From Amoebophrya sp. A120 (taxonomy: Eukaryota > Sar > Dinophyceae > Syndiniales > Amoebophryaceae), in contig CAJINV010000004.1 in assembly GCA_905178155.1 (NCBI GenBank), positions 2,316,228 through 2,380,227 of the forward strand: a DNA stretch of 64,000 nt, given 5' to 3'. The position numbers and the translations under genes were made by a program. The notes under the pieces were generated by a model. It was not told where the DNA came from. It saw only the letters and a program-made list of their open reading frames with translations, and did no database searches. This document shows, in pieces, positions 10,322-21,500 of this stretch. Positions within the stretch are counted from its first letter, which is position 1, and every line of letters begins with the position of its first letter.

Positions 10322-13300
10322 ATGAGTCACCTCGCGTCCACCGCCGCCAGCAGTTCCTGGCGGGACTATTGTGCGGTCGAGGAGAAATATGAGAGTGCAC
10401 AACTCCCCCTCCCCCTCATTTGCATTGCACGAACAACAATACAAACACCAGCACGCGTGGGGCCAGTGCATGATAATTATTCATGAGGCAAAAAAGTTGG
10501 TGTGGGCAAATTTCGAGAGTGTGAGGCAAATTTCGAGAGTGTGAGGCAAAAAAGTTGGTGTAGTTGGCGAGTTGGTATAGTGGCCGGGAGATGATGGCGA
10601 TGGCATTTCGGTGTCCGCCTGACCCACCTTCCCTGCGTGACAGCCATCTGCGGCCGTTTGCACAGGGGGAGGCAAAGTGTGTCGCACTTCTGTTTAGCAT
10701 GACAATTATTCATGCGCCGAGTGTAGTACTATTCTGGCTTCCGGAGTCTGTGATGCATAATAGTGACGCAGGGGAGCAATTGGACTTGTGGATTTTGCAT
10801 GAGAAATGGGAACGAGGGGGAGTTGTGCACTGTCATAAGAAACTCGCTCTCTCGGAAACCAAAGTACGGGAATTAGAAATCGAGTTGCGGGAAAGCAAGA
10901 TGCAGCACGAGCAGGAGCAGGCGAGTTTGTATCCCAAGTATACAACGTACCGCCACGATAGTCAAGAAGGATAAGGACACTACCCTGCAAGACAAAGCAC
11001 AAGCTTTGGGAAATAATTTGCATGGTATGACTTCACAGCGTAGAAGATTTGTAAATGCCTTTGCATTTTTTACAGAAACCTTCCGGCTCGGTCGTTGCGG
11101 GTACGTTTTTAGACAGAATAGTTCGCAACGCGAGGTGAGGACACTGAGGCACACACTGGGTATACTGTATGTAATTTTCATTCATGTCAGACAGTTCTAA
11201 GTTTTTCTTGTCGTAGATGTCGGATAAGATAGGATTTTGGATGCACTGTCGGGCGGTTCTTAAGTTTTGGGTCGCGTGTAAGTACTAGCTCTACCGCGAC
11301 AGCGGTTCTGCAGCTTCGAAGGATGATGTAAGTAGACTACTCCTTATGAAGAAGTAGAAGTCCTCTCCCTACTTCATCCGCCAACACTTGTTCTAGGTTG
11401 CCGCAATTCGGAGGAAGCGTACCGCGTCACGGATATCAAAGGGAAAAATCCCCTCTCCCCATATCGAAACGAAGTTTCTGATGCTGAATTTGCGTACACA
11501 AATCAGGTCTGTCTTGCTGGAGAGGACTGCAGGCATATGCCAAGCCTGAGGCCGCGAGAGGTTTTGACGTAGGCGACTAGCATGACAGATGTCTATGCTG
11601 TAAGCCCAACAGCATCACAAACCGCCTGAATAATGCGGCGGACTCTCTGGCTTCGCCTTCTTGCAAGACAGACAGGACTTGTGGCCACGAATCTGCGTCA
11701 CAAATCGGCAGCCGGATGCGTTGTGAATATGGGGAGGCGGGATTTTTCGTCAGAATAACGGACCTCCGCGATGAGATCACGAACTTGGAGCGGCGGAACT
11801 TCGAGTTGCGCATGCAGAAGGAATATCAACTGCAAATACCTTTCTGGGTCTGGAAGAGTGCTAGTTTGTCATGCTTGTCTGGTATGACTCGAGAATCTGT
11901 GTTGCATAGGGACGAAAAGCAGGCCCTCTTACCTGTCATGCAAAACGTAGTTTGCCATGCGGAATACGAATAATAGATACGTAACACATGGCAGCCAAAA
12001 AATTTGTGATGCATAGCTGCGTTTTGCAGTGCCCGTCTATCATTCACTTTTAGTATTACAAGTTTCCAGACCCAGACATATTTGCAATTCATAAGGAGGC
12101 CCTGGAATCCGAGTGCGTGGACTACTTGGCAAGACTGGAAGTTTCGGAGGAGGAACGTGCGAAATTCGACGGCATGCACGAAGACATCGAAGCCGAATTT
12201 GTGGAATTGTGGCAGGAGAAGTGCGAGGATGTGAAGGCCTTGCAGCACGACAAAAGACGGTTGCAGGTTTTCATTTGGCATACAATTTTTTATTTTTTTG
12301 ATTCGTGTCGAATTGGAATTACAATTAGGTGTCGGAAGAAGAAGAATTGTAGATCTAGAGCCGCAGTGACAGTATACGTCGAACCCCTTGCAGCTCGGTA
12401 GGCGCTACGGTTGTTGAACGACGGAGTGCGACCTACTTGTGAAGATGCGTCAACATGTACACAATTCTTGCAGTATGAAGATGAAACAAATTTGTGATGG
12501 TGCAAAAATAAAGCATGTTTAAATTCAAAAAAAAACAGGACAAAGTGTTTGCAGCGGAGACCGCCCAGGAGAAGCAGTTGTTAGAACAGAGTCTCTATCC
12601 ACTGCAAATAATGTGTCCGTGTTTGAAAGACTGGTTCAGAAGTTTGTCATGCAGACTTTTCTTGCCCCACGAGGAGTGGGATGCAGGGCAAAGCATCACA
12701 GGTTTTTTTGTACAGGCTTCGCAAAAATGATAAATTACTTCTTTCGCATGAGATATACCGTCTCAGCATGGCCGAAAATGGGCAACATCGAGTGCTGCCC
12801 GCGCAGGACAAATTTTTGTGCGAGGTACGGGGCGCTGCAGCACAAGGTGCAACTTTCCTTGAGACCCAGACTGGTATAATTTGCAATGGATAGCTTCGAA
12901 GCGTCCGAGGACCTCGCGAAACTTCGGGAGCAGTACTCGCTGAAATTCGACTATTTGGAGAAGCAGCTGGTAGAAGTCACGGAGGCGAAACAGGAGCTCG
13001 AACTCTCCTTGGTCGACGCGAATATGCATCGCAAAAGTATCGCTCGCTGCAGTAATTGCATAATACTAATTTGCTCAGCAAATTGAATGGCAAATGGAGT
13101 TTTTCATGCTGATTCAGTTAAGGAAAGTGATGATTCGGTCGTGCAGTGTTTGCAACTAGTACTACGAGTTCGAAGATACTTGTTTTGCAGAGGATAGGGA
13201 ATATCAAAATGAAAAATCCGCCCTTCCCATATTCAAACGGAGATTTGTGTAGCGTGATTTGTGATCACATCAAATCATGGCGTCATGCTAGAAGGGAAGT

Positions 13301-16300
13301 AGAGATGCGGCCTGTATTGCTTGTTGGCCGCGTGCTGGGAAACCCCTTCCGTTTTCAGGATGACCGGAAGCAACTGGAAGCAGGAAACAGCATTACAAAG
13401 TTCCTGCATTCGGGGCCGGAACTGCGTGGCTTGGCCTTCTAGCAATACAAGTCGAGGACTTGTGGACGCAAATACACAAATACAGCATCACACGTTTCCT
13501 TTTTGATTTTGGGACGGGGGATTTTTCCTCACAATAAAGAAAGCAGAGAAACAACTGGCGCAGGACGAAGCACGACAGAATAAGCTGATGGCTGAGGAAC
13601 AGGTTCGTGGACTTTTGGTAGATTTCCCATGCCAAACACGACCAAGTAGAGAGCTAGGCAGACCATTCGCATTGTGCATATAGAAATTGCAGTTCACAAT
13701 TCCAAAAAATGCATTATGCAGGCTGACGAGAATATGCAGCTGAAGAACCTTTTGTACGAAGAGCGCGACCGGCGAATGCAGGTTGTGGAAGAACTGAAGG
13801 AAGAATACAACGCGATTATGAAGTCGCGGGCCAGCCAATACCTGCAGGACATGGATGTTTTTTCCAAAATTCAGGTACAGATAAAAGATGTCCACAAATA
13901 ATTTTGGCTCATGTCATGCAAAAAAAAGAAATGTCCATGAGAAAGAGTACTAGATGCTGATGCCTCAAGATCTTCGTTCCACGACCATTTCACATGATCA
14001 CGACCATCTTCGAGGAGCTAGAGCTCGCTGCTGTGAGCCGCTACAATTTGTTCACATCAATGTACGTGATGTTCTATTCAGGATCGGCTGATGAAGGACT
14101 TGACCACCGAGCGGCTCGAATCCGATCAAAAATTGCTGCACATCACAGACTATCAATTGCAAAAGTATAATTCTCGTACTAGTACTAATTGCAATAGTAC
14201 AATAAAGTTTCTCAGCATGAGGAAGGGAATGCGGATTCATCAGCTTAACAACAAAGAGACTTGTATTAATGCATAAACGCAATTAGTACTACGAGTGCGA
14301 AGATCATCCTTTTGCACTGGATACGGACCGCGTGAAGTTAGAGCAGGATGTAATGGAGCAGAAGAAGGATCAACTGGAGCGGGAGGAAGTCGGATTAAAC
14401 ATTGCGGTGCAAACACTGTACTCGTCGCTGCTAAACTTGCTGAAGAAATACTCGTCCTCCACCGCAACCATCGCGGGAGGCTTGCTCCTGGCGAAGAATC
14501 TCAGCTCTTCCTCCACTTCCGCGGCTTCCTCCTCCGCGGTGTCTTCCTCGTCTGCGACCACCGACGGCGAGGAAGAGTCCGACTTCGACATTAGCAAGGA
14601 ACAGTTTGCGCGAACGTTGTCGGCCCTGACGGAGGACGATCTGGACGACACCGCGACCGTGATTGAAAATCTATCAAAAGGAAACATCCGTGCTCCTCCC
14701 ATAATATTAAAGCGGAACTCTGCGATGCGGGACCTGTGACTACAGAAATCAAATTTGTGTTGCAGTCGAGGACTGCACGCAGAGCGCAAGCGTAGGCTTC
14801 ATGGTGTAGGCGCCTAGCATGGCAGACGTCTGCCCTGCAGGCCTTACAGCATTACAAATCGCCTGCGCAAGAACGTGGCGGAAGTGCGCCTTCTTGCAAG
14901 ACAGATTACAAATCTGCTTCACAAATGCCCAGGCTGATGCGTTTTCAATATGGGGATGAGGAGGGACTTTTCCTTGCAATAAAATCTACGGTCCGTAGTG
15001 GTTCCAAGGATTTCGCAGATGGTAGAATAATTGCACTGTTCCTTCTACTAGCGAACGGTGGTGAACTTTTTTACGGAAACTTTAACTTAACTTGCAGATT
15101 TACGTTGCTGGTCTTTTCGCGGATGATTCTTGCAGCAAGAGTATTTATTAAATCGAAAAAAATAAAACCACGACAGCTCGAGTCCGCCATCCAAAAGGAA
15201 AATGTCAACACGGAGTTGGTGTGCGCCCGCGCCTGTCTCCAGGAACTGGAGGACGAAAACAGCAGTTTGCAGGACGATATGCATTGCAAATATATGTCTG
15301 GGCCTGGGCTGTAGGACGATGGGTTGGAGTTTGTCAAATGCTAGATTTGGGTGACACAAATACTTAAAATCTGTTCGTGCGTAAGCAGCAAAAGCTGCCG
15401 CCTATAAGTAATTGGGCACCTCTCGGAGGAGACGGCATTTCTCGTGCAGGATACTACGCATTCTGCTCCTGGAGCCTTCTCAAAACTTGTGATGCTGCAG
15501 CTCGCATACGCATACGCATGCCAGAAGTTCTAATCTGTGCGAAAGGGAAACCTCCTGCGCCCTGCAAGACAAACCAATCAAATCTTGTTCCAGAGCTGGA
15601 CGTATAATTTGCAATTTTGATACACGAGAATTCCCTGCTCCAGCGGCAGAATCTGGAGCTTGATTTGGACAACCGGTCGCTGGAGCGACGATTGGAACAG
15701 CTTTCGACGGGCGAAGACCTCTCCAACTCTTCGGCCATCACCTCTTTTTCGGACCAAGTCGACGACTACGTGTTTCGCCAGCAAATGAACGAGTTCATGC
15801 TGCGCAAAGACGACAAATTGGAGCCCGAGAGGACGAGCAGTAGCAGCACAACTACGCTGACCAGGATGAATCCCTACAACAACTCAAGGGGTGGTGGTGG
15901 GGCTGCAAGTCGAAGCGGCAACTACACGATTGGAGCCAGCACCAGGAACTACATCAACCCGGTCCCAGCGTTCACCACTAGGGCGGCGTCGAAGAACACC
16001 ATGACCGCTGCTGGGGTCGAAGATGGTAGTGGTACTACTGCTTCCAAAACTGCTGGTACCTCGATTCCGGCGAGCAACAACCCGTTCAGCAAGAACAGGA
16101 TTGGCGGTGTGGAAATCGTGACGAAAAAAACGTCCCCGAATGACGACGTGTCGACGACTATCCTCGGTAAAAACGCCCCCTCGACGTCCTCTTCCCCGGC
16201 ATCATTTTGCTTGTTCTTGCGCATGTGTAGACAAGGTTCGAGTCGCAGCGGAACTGCGTGCGTAGCTAGTGCCCCGCTCTTATGCTTATCGCGTCGATTA

Positions 16301-16744
16301 GAGCATGGCAAAATCTTCCCAGATCTTCGCACTAGAAAACGTGCCGCATGTAGTTGGGGCTGCTGCACATGATGAGAAGGAACATTTTAGGGTTCTTCTC
16401 GCGGATTTGCATGCCAAAGCCAACTAGGGGGTCCTCGTGGGGACTGTTTTGCTCAGGATGCCGACGCTCGAAGAAGATGAGTACAGCTACTCGGCGAACG
16501 ATTCGAGCTCCTCGTGGGTGGAGAAGAAATACGAACAATTTCACCGGAAAAACAACTGGTATTTTCAGGAAAAAACCCATATTATCCCCATCCAATTTGC
16601 CATGCAAAACATTCAGCATAGCCTCTATTTGTCATGCGAAACGTGGATGTGAACAATGGGTTTTTTGCTTTGCATATCTGGATGGACCAACGCTACCACG
16701 GGTCGTTAAACAGTCGTGACCAGCACCACATTGGGGTGTATTGA
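10322..16744 (+). CDS. Long coiled-coil protein, heavily interrupted by introners
   Basis: From the ATG at 10322 (MSHLASTAASSSWRDYCAVE) the exons encode an almost continuous alpha-helical coiled coil rich in Glu, Lys, Gln and Leu. Examples are LALSETKVRELEIELRE, TDLRDEITNLERRNFEL, LREQYSLKFDYLEKQL and LLQRQNLELDLDNRSLER. A Ser-rich linker and a disordered tail follow, ending HGSLNSRDQHHIGVY at TGA 16742-16744. Supported exons include 10322-10387, 10843-about 10937, about 11398-11433, 11763-11823, 12099-12266, 12539-12595, 12898-13022, 13542-13602, 13722-13874, 14082-14150, 14329-14671, 14987-15021, 15177-15277, 15628-16158, 16466-16559 and 16682-16744. Eleven introners and at least five GT-AG introns interrupt it. 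The stretch 10938-11397 is not resolved and may hold micro-exons. It is probably a structural (cytoskeletal or centrosomal) protein; I recognise no named family. Confidence 0.72.
10388..10837. mobile_element. Introner F1 (family F, enlarged)
   Basis: 450 bp, about twice the other F elements. The ends TATGAGAGTGCACAACTCCC and GGGGGAGTTGTGCACTGTCATA are inverse, with exact direct repeats AGAAA (10383-10387, 10838-10842). Its outer part is the reverse complement of F4's interior. The extra roughly 200 bp holds short tandem repeats. Confidence 0.9.
10504..10550. repeat. Short tandem repeat inside introner F1
   Basis: The unit GCAAATTTCGAGAGTGTGAG (20 bp) occurs twice in tandem, flanked by two copies of AAAAAAGTTGGTGT. 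It accounts for part of the enlargement of F1. Confidence 0.7.
11434..11757. mobile_element. Introner B2 (family B)
   Basis: 324 bp. The left end carries GGGAAAAATCCCCTCTCCCC and the right end GGGGAGGCGGGATTTTTCGT. Exact direct repeats ACGGA flank it (11429-11433, 11758-11762). Excision joins EEAYRVTD to LRDEITNLE. Confidence 0.92.
11824..12093. mobile_element. Introner A5 (family A)
   Basis: 270 bp with family-A ends (TTTCTGGGTCTGGAAG on the left, TTCCAGACCCAGACATATTT on the right). The direct repeats AGGAA/AGGAG match at four of five bases. Excision joins RMQKE to ALESECVDYL. Confidence 0.9.
12596..12892. mobile_element. Introner A6 (family A, diverged)
   Basis: 297 bp. The ends are degenerate family-A repeats (TATCCACTGCAAATAATGTG on the left; GAGACCCAGACTGGTATAAT near the right). 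Flanking 5-mers GTCTC/GCTTC match poorly, which fits an old insertion. Frame is kept on excision (LLEQSL to EASEDLAKL). Confidence 0.8.
13023..13196. mobile_element. Introner D2 (family D), left half of a composite intron
   Basis: 174 bp. The left end TATGCATCGCAAAAGTATCG is mirrored by GATACTTGTTTTGCAGAGGATA at the right end. The direct repeats GCGAA/GGGAA match at four of five. It is followed after only five bases by introner B3. Confidence 0.88.
13202..13536. mobile_element. Introner B3 (family B), right half of a composite intron
   Basis: 335 bp. The left end is TATCAAAATGAAAAATCCGC and the right end is GGGGGATTTTTCCTCACAATA. Five bases separate it from D2, so the two must be removed together. 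13023-13541 is 519 nt, a multiple of three, joining LSLVDA to KAEKQLAQDE. Confidence 0.88.
14151..14323. mobile_element. Introner D3 (family D)
   Basis: 173 bp. The left end has TATCAATTGCAAAAGTATAA with CTCGTACTAG; the right end has ACGAGTGCGAAGATCATCC then TTTTGCACTGGATA. Flanks CAGAC/CGGAC match at four of five. Excision joins KLLHITD to RVKLEQDV. Confidence 0.88.
14672..14981. mobile_element. Introner B4 (family B)
   Basis: 310 bp. The left end is TATCAAAAGGAAACATCCGT; the right end carries GGGGATGAGGAGGGACTTTT. Exact direct repeats AAATC flank it (14667-14671, 14982-14986). Excision joins DTATVIENL to RSVVVPRISQ. Confidence 0.9.
15278..15622. mobile_element. Introner A7 (family A)
   Basis: 345 bp, the longest A element. 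The left end is TATGCATTGCAAATATATGT with CTGGGCCTGG; the right end is degenerate (CCAGAGCTGGACGTATAATT). Flanks GACGA/CACGA match at four of five. Excision joins NSSLQDE to NSLLQRQN. Confidence 0.87.
16159..16460. mobile_element. Introner C3 (family C)
   Basis: 302 bp. The left end is TATCCTCGGTAAAAACGCCC; the right end GGGGACTGTTTTGCTCAGGATG is its inverse, ending ATG instead of ATA. Flanks ACGAC/CCGAC match at four of five. Excision joins DDVSTT to LEEDEYSYS. Confidence 0.85.
16560..16676. mobile_element. Introner G1 (family G, miniature)
   Basis: 117 bp, the smallest element here. The left end TATTTTCAGGAAAAAACCCA and the inverse of the right end (TATGCAAAGCAAAAAACCCA) match at their inner 10-12 bases, and both continue to a CATCC block. 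Flanks ACTGG/TCTGG match at four of five. Excision joins FHRKNNW to MDQRYHGS. Confidence 0.8.
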
Positions 16745-18592
16745 GTAGTGTCCTTTACTAGCACTATGAGCGTATGTACACACGAAAGTTACTGTGATTT
16801 CAATTCGAGAAGATCATATTGCGAACGAATAGAACCGTTTTACTTTACAACATTATACTTTCAACATTTCAACGTGTGCTTTAATGCTTTATTTGACCGC
16901 GATTCATCATAGTTGAAGCGTGTCGCAGTCACAGTTACACCTTTATTTCCATGATGCCAATCTGCAGCTACAACGAACACCGTGCATGTAGCTCGGGCAG
17001 GTTGTCATGCAACGCAGCTAGCGAGAGTATTTTTTTTGGTCTTTCAAGCCGACTTCGAGATCGACAAGTTCGAGCATATTACCGATAAAAGAAAGTCAAA
17101 AACGAACAAGTATCTAGTACACAAGCTGCACTTCCAAATATCTAGAAGTTGTGCACTTATTTCAGGTGTACTTCTTGACCTCGACAGTATGATCTAAACA
17201 TCAAGAGTTGTCGTGAAAAAAATATGTAGAAATTCGCCATTTTTTATACGAAAAGCATTTGGAGAATTCAATACGAATGACCATTTTATGCAATACCATA
17301 GAGATAGAGACCCAGACCTCACTTCCGCTATAATCACTCGCAGGAGTTGATGCGGAAATGAAAATGTACGGACGTCGTCGATGATTATTTTTTTGGTTAT
17401 ACAACACGACGGAGACGGACTCAGCAACGAGAAGGAGGAAGGGGACACATAGCGACCGCACGGCGCTGGGTCGGTGGTGCAAGGGTAGAAGTTCTGTGGA
17501 GAATGGATGTTCGCTGCCTCCGATGATCATCTGTCGGCAGATGATCTGTCGGCCTTTTATTCAAAGAAGACGAAAGCCAAAGCAGCTTACAAATAGGGTT
17601 CAATTTCAATTTACCAAGCGGCAAGGAATCATTTTTCAGAAATTTTCGAGAGCAGAGGTGTCCGCCATCCCCGTGTGTGAGTAGCTGAGTGAGCTGCCAC
17701 AGACTTCCGAGTGTTTAAGAAGCAGGACTGCGTTTAGAAGAAAGAAAATTTTGTACGCGAAGATCATTATACCTTTGAGGATGATGTAAAGATCTTGCTA
17801 TAACTTTGCGTCTGAAGTTGCGGTGCGCCGAAAAAAGTGACAGGACGGGAAAACTAAAATAAATGTGGCACAGTGTACACAGGATGGGGAAATGAACGCG
17901 GAGTTTATTTCCGGAAACTCGTCCCAAAGCAAATAACCCCTCGACGCAGGAGGACGCGCGGTCGCAGCAAGCCAGCAGGCAGGTGGCGTTGCGGAAACGA
18001 AACGCGGTTCACCCATAAGCCGGAGTCATTTTCGTGTCCCAAGTTGTGTCTTTCACTTTCTCGATTCCGGTCGTGTTCTCCATCGTCCCAGCGGGCGGCA
18101 TTTGTTGCGGAGGTGTAGTTTGAGGCAGTTCCTCTACTGAGGTGAAGACAGACCACGCACGGCTTGTTCCGGCAGTGGAAACAAGATATTGGAACAGTCT
18201 GCGGTTCTTCCACCCTGTTCAGGGTTCTTCGGGCAGTAGGACGAGCTCGTCGAAGCAGTCAGGCCGGCGTCGCGACCGGGGCGAGTGAAATTCACGTACA
18301 GAGATTTTGGTACTAACAGGACGAACTTTGATCTTTCCTGGTACAGCATCGCTACCGCTTCCGAAAGAGCCACGCCGTGAGGATTCCGTTTGCCGTGATA
18401 CGTCGAGCATAAGCCTGGTCTAGTACTCCGTGGTACGTGCAACGGTGTGTGACGTCGGCGTTAAACTTTGTTCTGAAGGTGAGGTGTCCAAGTTGAACAC
18501 GGAATAGCATTAATTTGCCCCGGAAGATAGTACAGATACAACTAGATCTGCGGCTCCAGGAGGTTCTCGTCGTCTCACTTGCTCGACGTCAA
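16745..18592. other. Intergenic, no convincing gene
   Basis: Two overlapping minus-strand frames (17905-18213 and 18134-18442, about 102 codons each) are present but lack a recognisable domain, and their composition does not separate them from chance. The region probably holds the 3' and 5' untranslated parts of the two neighbours. Confidence 0.4.
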
Positions 18593-21500
18593 AATGGACC
18601 GCATACACCTGACCAACAAAACGCGGCCGAAGGCCCCGGCTAAGGCACAGCATATCAACTGCAAATATTTGTCTGGGTCTGGAAGAACGCAGCTACAGCT
18701 TGTTATGCAAAGTCTCGACCTTGTTGCAGGATCAGGAGGGCCAAAACTTTGCCCAAGTCTTGCTGGGCAACAAAAGGCGGATTTTCATTTCTCATGCCGA
18801 AGAGGCAGAGGGAATATCTCGCAAAATCTCTGTTGCTCCTTCTGCGTGTATTTTTCCAGACTATGTGTCTGGTCCGTGAGCTGCATGACTCTTCCAAACC
18901 CACAGCAAAGATATTTGCAGTGGATACAGCACCGCAACATACCAAACCTGGAGGAGTCTTTCTGGTCCCGATCCTGGGGCGCCAGGAACAAGACGCACTG
19001 GTACGCCAGGAATCTGATGCGAAACGTTGCGTACTACTCGGAGTCCGCTCCAGACCAGGACCCCGAAATGCACACCGCTGAAGATGACGCCTTTGCCTTG
19101 GAAGAGGCCAAGAATAACAAGAAAAAAAGGTACTTTACTTGTATTCGAGCTTTACAAGATGCGACGGCTGTATCTATGTGTTGAAAACATGACCTACCTC
19201 TTCTTGTACAAACAGAAGAATTTAGGAAGAACAGACTTTCTTACCGACCACGAGCAAAAAGTAGATAAGTAAAACAGAACTTCTGCAGTAGTTCCAGTTG
19301 TAGACTCTATGCAACTCTGAAACTAGTACAGGATGAACCCGCTAGCCGGCGATTTCCCGGATGAAAGCGAGGCGGAGGTGCGATTATTAGGGAAGAAAGA
19401 GAAAGTCGTGAACTACATACGGGACTCCCACCTGGTGAACGCCGACGGCACCAAGGATCCCAGCACCCTAGAGCACGCAAATATCGCCGGTACTACCTAT
19501 GTGAAGCTGTTGAGCTCGTTTTTCGTAGTTGTAGAAGTTGTAGTACTGTTTTCATATTCTTTCATCATTGGGCGGTCTTGCTGTTGACTGTTGTGAAGGA
19601 AATTGGTACTTCGAAAAGGATTGGTACTTCGAAAAGGTAGAATTTTTCACACGAAGATTTTTGCATGTGCATGCTGTTCATCGCGTCCCCGAGCCAAAAA
19701 GTGCGTCAGAGAAAGAATAATAGATAAGTACCCATCAGGTCCGGAGAACTTGGCGGCCACAGAGCACCAGACCAGGAAGGGGCAGGTGATCTACGGCAAG
19801 ATAAAGTACCAACTAAGAAATTTCCAGCAGGCCCAGATTCCCAACCGGTGGCAGACCGAAAAGCACGACGAACTGATGGAAAAGCTGCACTTGGAAAAGA
19901 ACGCCATGACGGCAAGCACCTCGCAATTACAGACCGATACGAAAAACTTGCTTAGGGAAAAATACAACCTGGAACTGGCCATGGTATGGATTGGACTTTA
20001 GAAGATGACATGATCCATGATGTTGTTCCAGTATGATTTGTTGAAAGTGACCAAAATAAAGACGTACCTGCAACAAACTATCGTGGTCCTCGGGTTTTTA
20101 TAAAAAAACAACATCTTCTTTCATCACCATCCAACATGACACCAGCCCCGCAGAAGAACGGACCGCGAGCTGCTGGGTATGAGCGCCATAGACAAAATGA
20201 AGATAAGAACTGAAGTATGACAGTGCACAACCCCCGCCCCTTTCCCTCATTTTTCATGCAAAGCCCCAAATCCAACTCCAAGTGCTTCCCTCTGGCACTG
20301 TTTGCATGACAGTGACAGATTTCGGAAGCCCAAACAGTACTACTACACCAGGCGCATGAGTTTGTCATGCACAGGCTCCACGTGTGCTGGTGGTGGTGTT
20401 TGTATTGATGTTCATGCAATACAAGTGAAGGGGGGGGGGATTGTGTACTCTCATATGAAGAGGACAAGGCAATGGCGGAATGGGTGAAGAATTTCGGAAT
20501 CGCTGAGCAAGCATCAAACGAAAGCCTCACGAAGCTCAGGAAATGCCTGTACTTGCTACGATGATTTAGATTTTGGACGTAGCAATGTTGCTTTAAGACA
20601 TATACAATTCTTGCAGCTCATGCTCAGGTGCATTTGCTTCTGCGTCACTTGTTCTGACAGTGCTTTTCATTCGAACAATCATGGTCATGGAGCAAGTATT
20701 CATTAAAGTTCATGGGAGAAATTTTATGGCAAGCAATGTACTACATCAGACTGGAGCTAACTGACATGAAGCACATAGCTCGGGAGTCGCAGCTGGTCCG
20801 CACGCAGAAACTAACGGAGGCGCTGAGCTACACCAGATCCGGCAAGTTGATACGGCTTCTGATCCGAGTATGGAAGTGTCAGAATCGAAATTGACAAAAT
20901 CGAACAATTTGTGATGCACAAAATCGATACCAGTTGAAGCCTCAGTTTTCAAGTGGCGCATGGCAAATTTCGGGAGCATCAAAATCCAGTTTGTCATGCT
21001 GTTTGGGCAAAGGAGACTGCTCCTGTCGTGCTACTCTGGCAGCGCATCGCCTTCCTCTAAACAGGCTTGCAATCGGTCTCATTTGCCTGCTCCCCAACAC
21101 AGGCCACGCGTGCCCTACATTTTACGCATGACAAGTTTTTCGATTTCGTCGATTTCGATCCTGACACTCCCATACCGAGAGCTGATCACGCTGGATTGCG
21201 CCGACATACTAGAAAGAGTAAACAACAGCCTGCAGGTATAGCAATGATGTACGTAGTACAACTTGAATACATTTTTATTTCAAAGAAACAATTTTTTGCA
21301 TGCAGGAGCCCGCCGGGTTTCTTTTCGTCTAGGACACGACCCCGAGGGCTGTAGTTATGCTCTTTCTCATTTTCTTCCAGTTGCAACAAGGTTGAGAACA
21401 TCATAGCAGTGTTTTGTTCGTTCTTTCGCACATGGATACTTCTACTTCTTGCCTTGTTCTTGGACGTCGGTCAAACATACAGCAAAGGCTTCTTCATCGA

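Noticed and set aside
10388-10837. Family-F elements as independent DNA transposons (MITEs) unrelated to splicing
   Set aside because: They do look like MITEs, but all four lie in coding exons and their removal with one repeat copy restores the frame, so the introner interpretation explains more.
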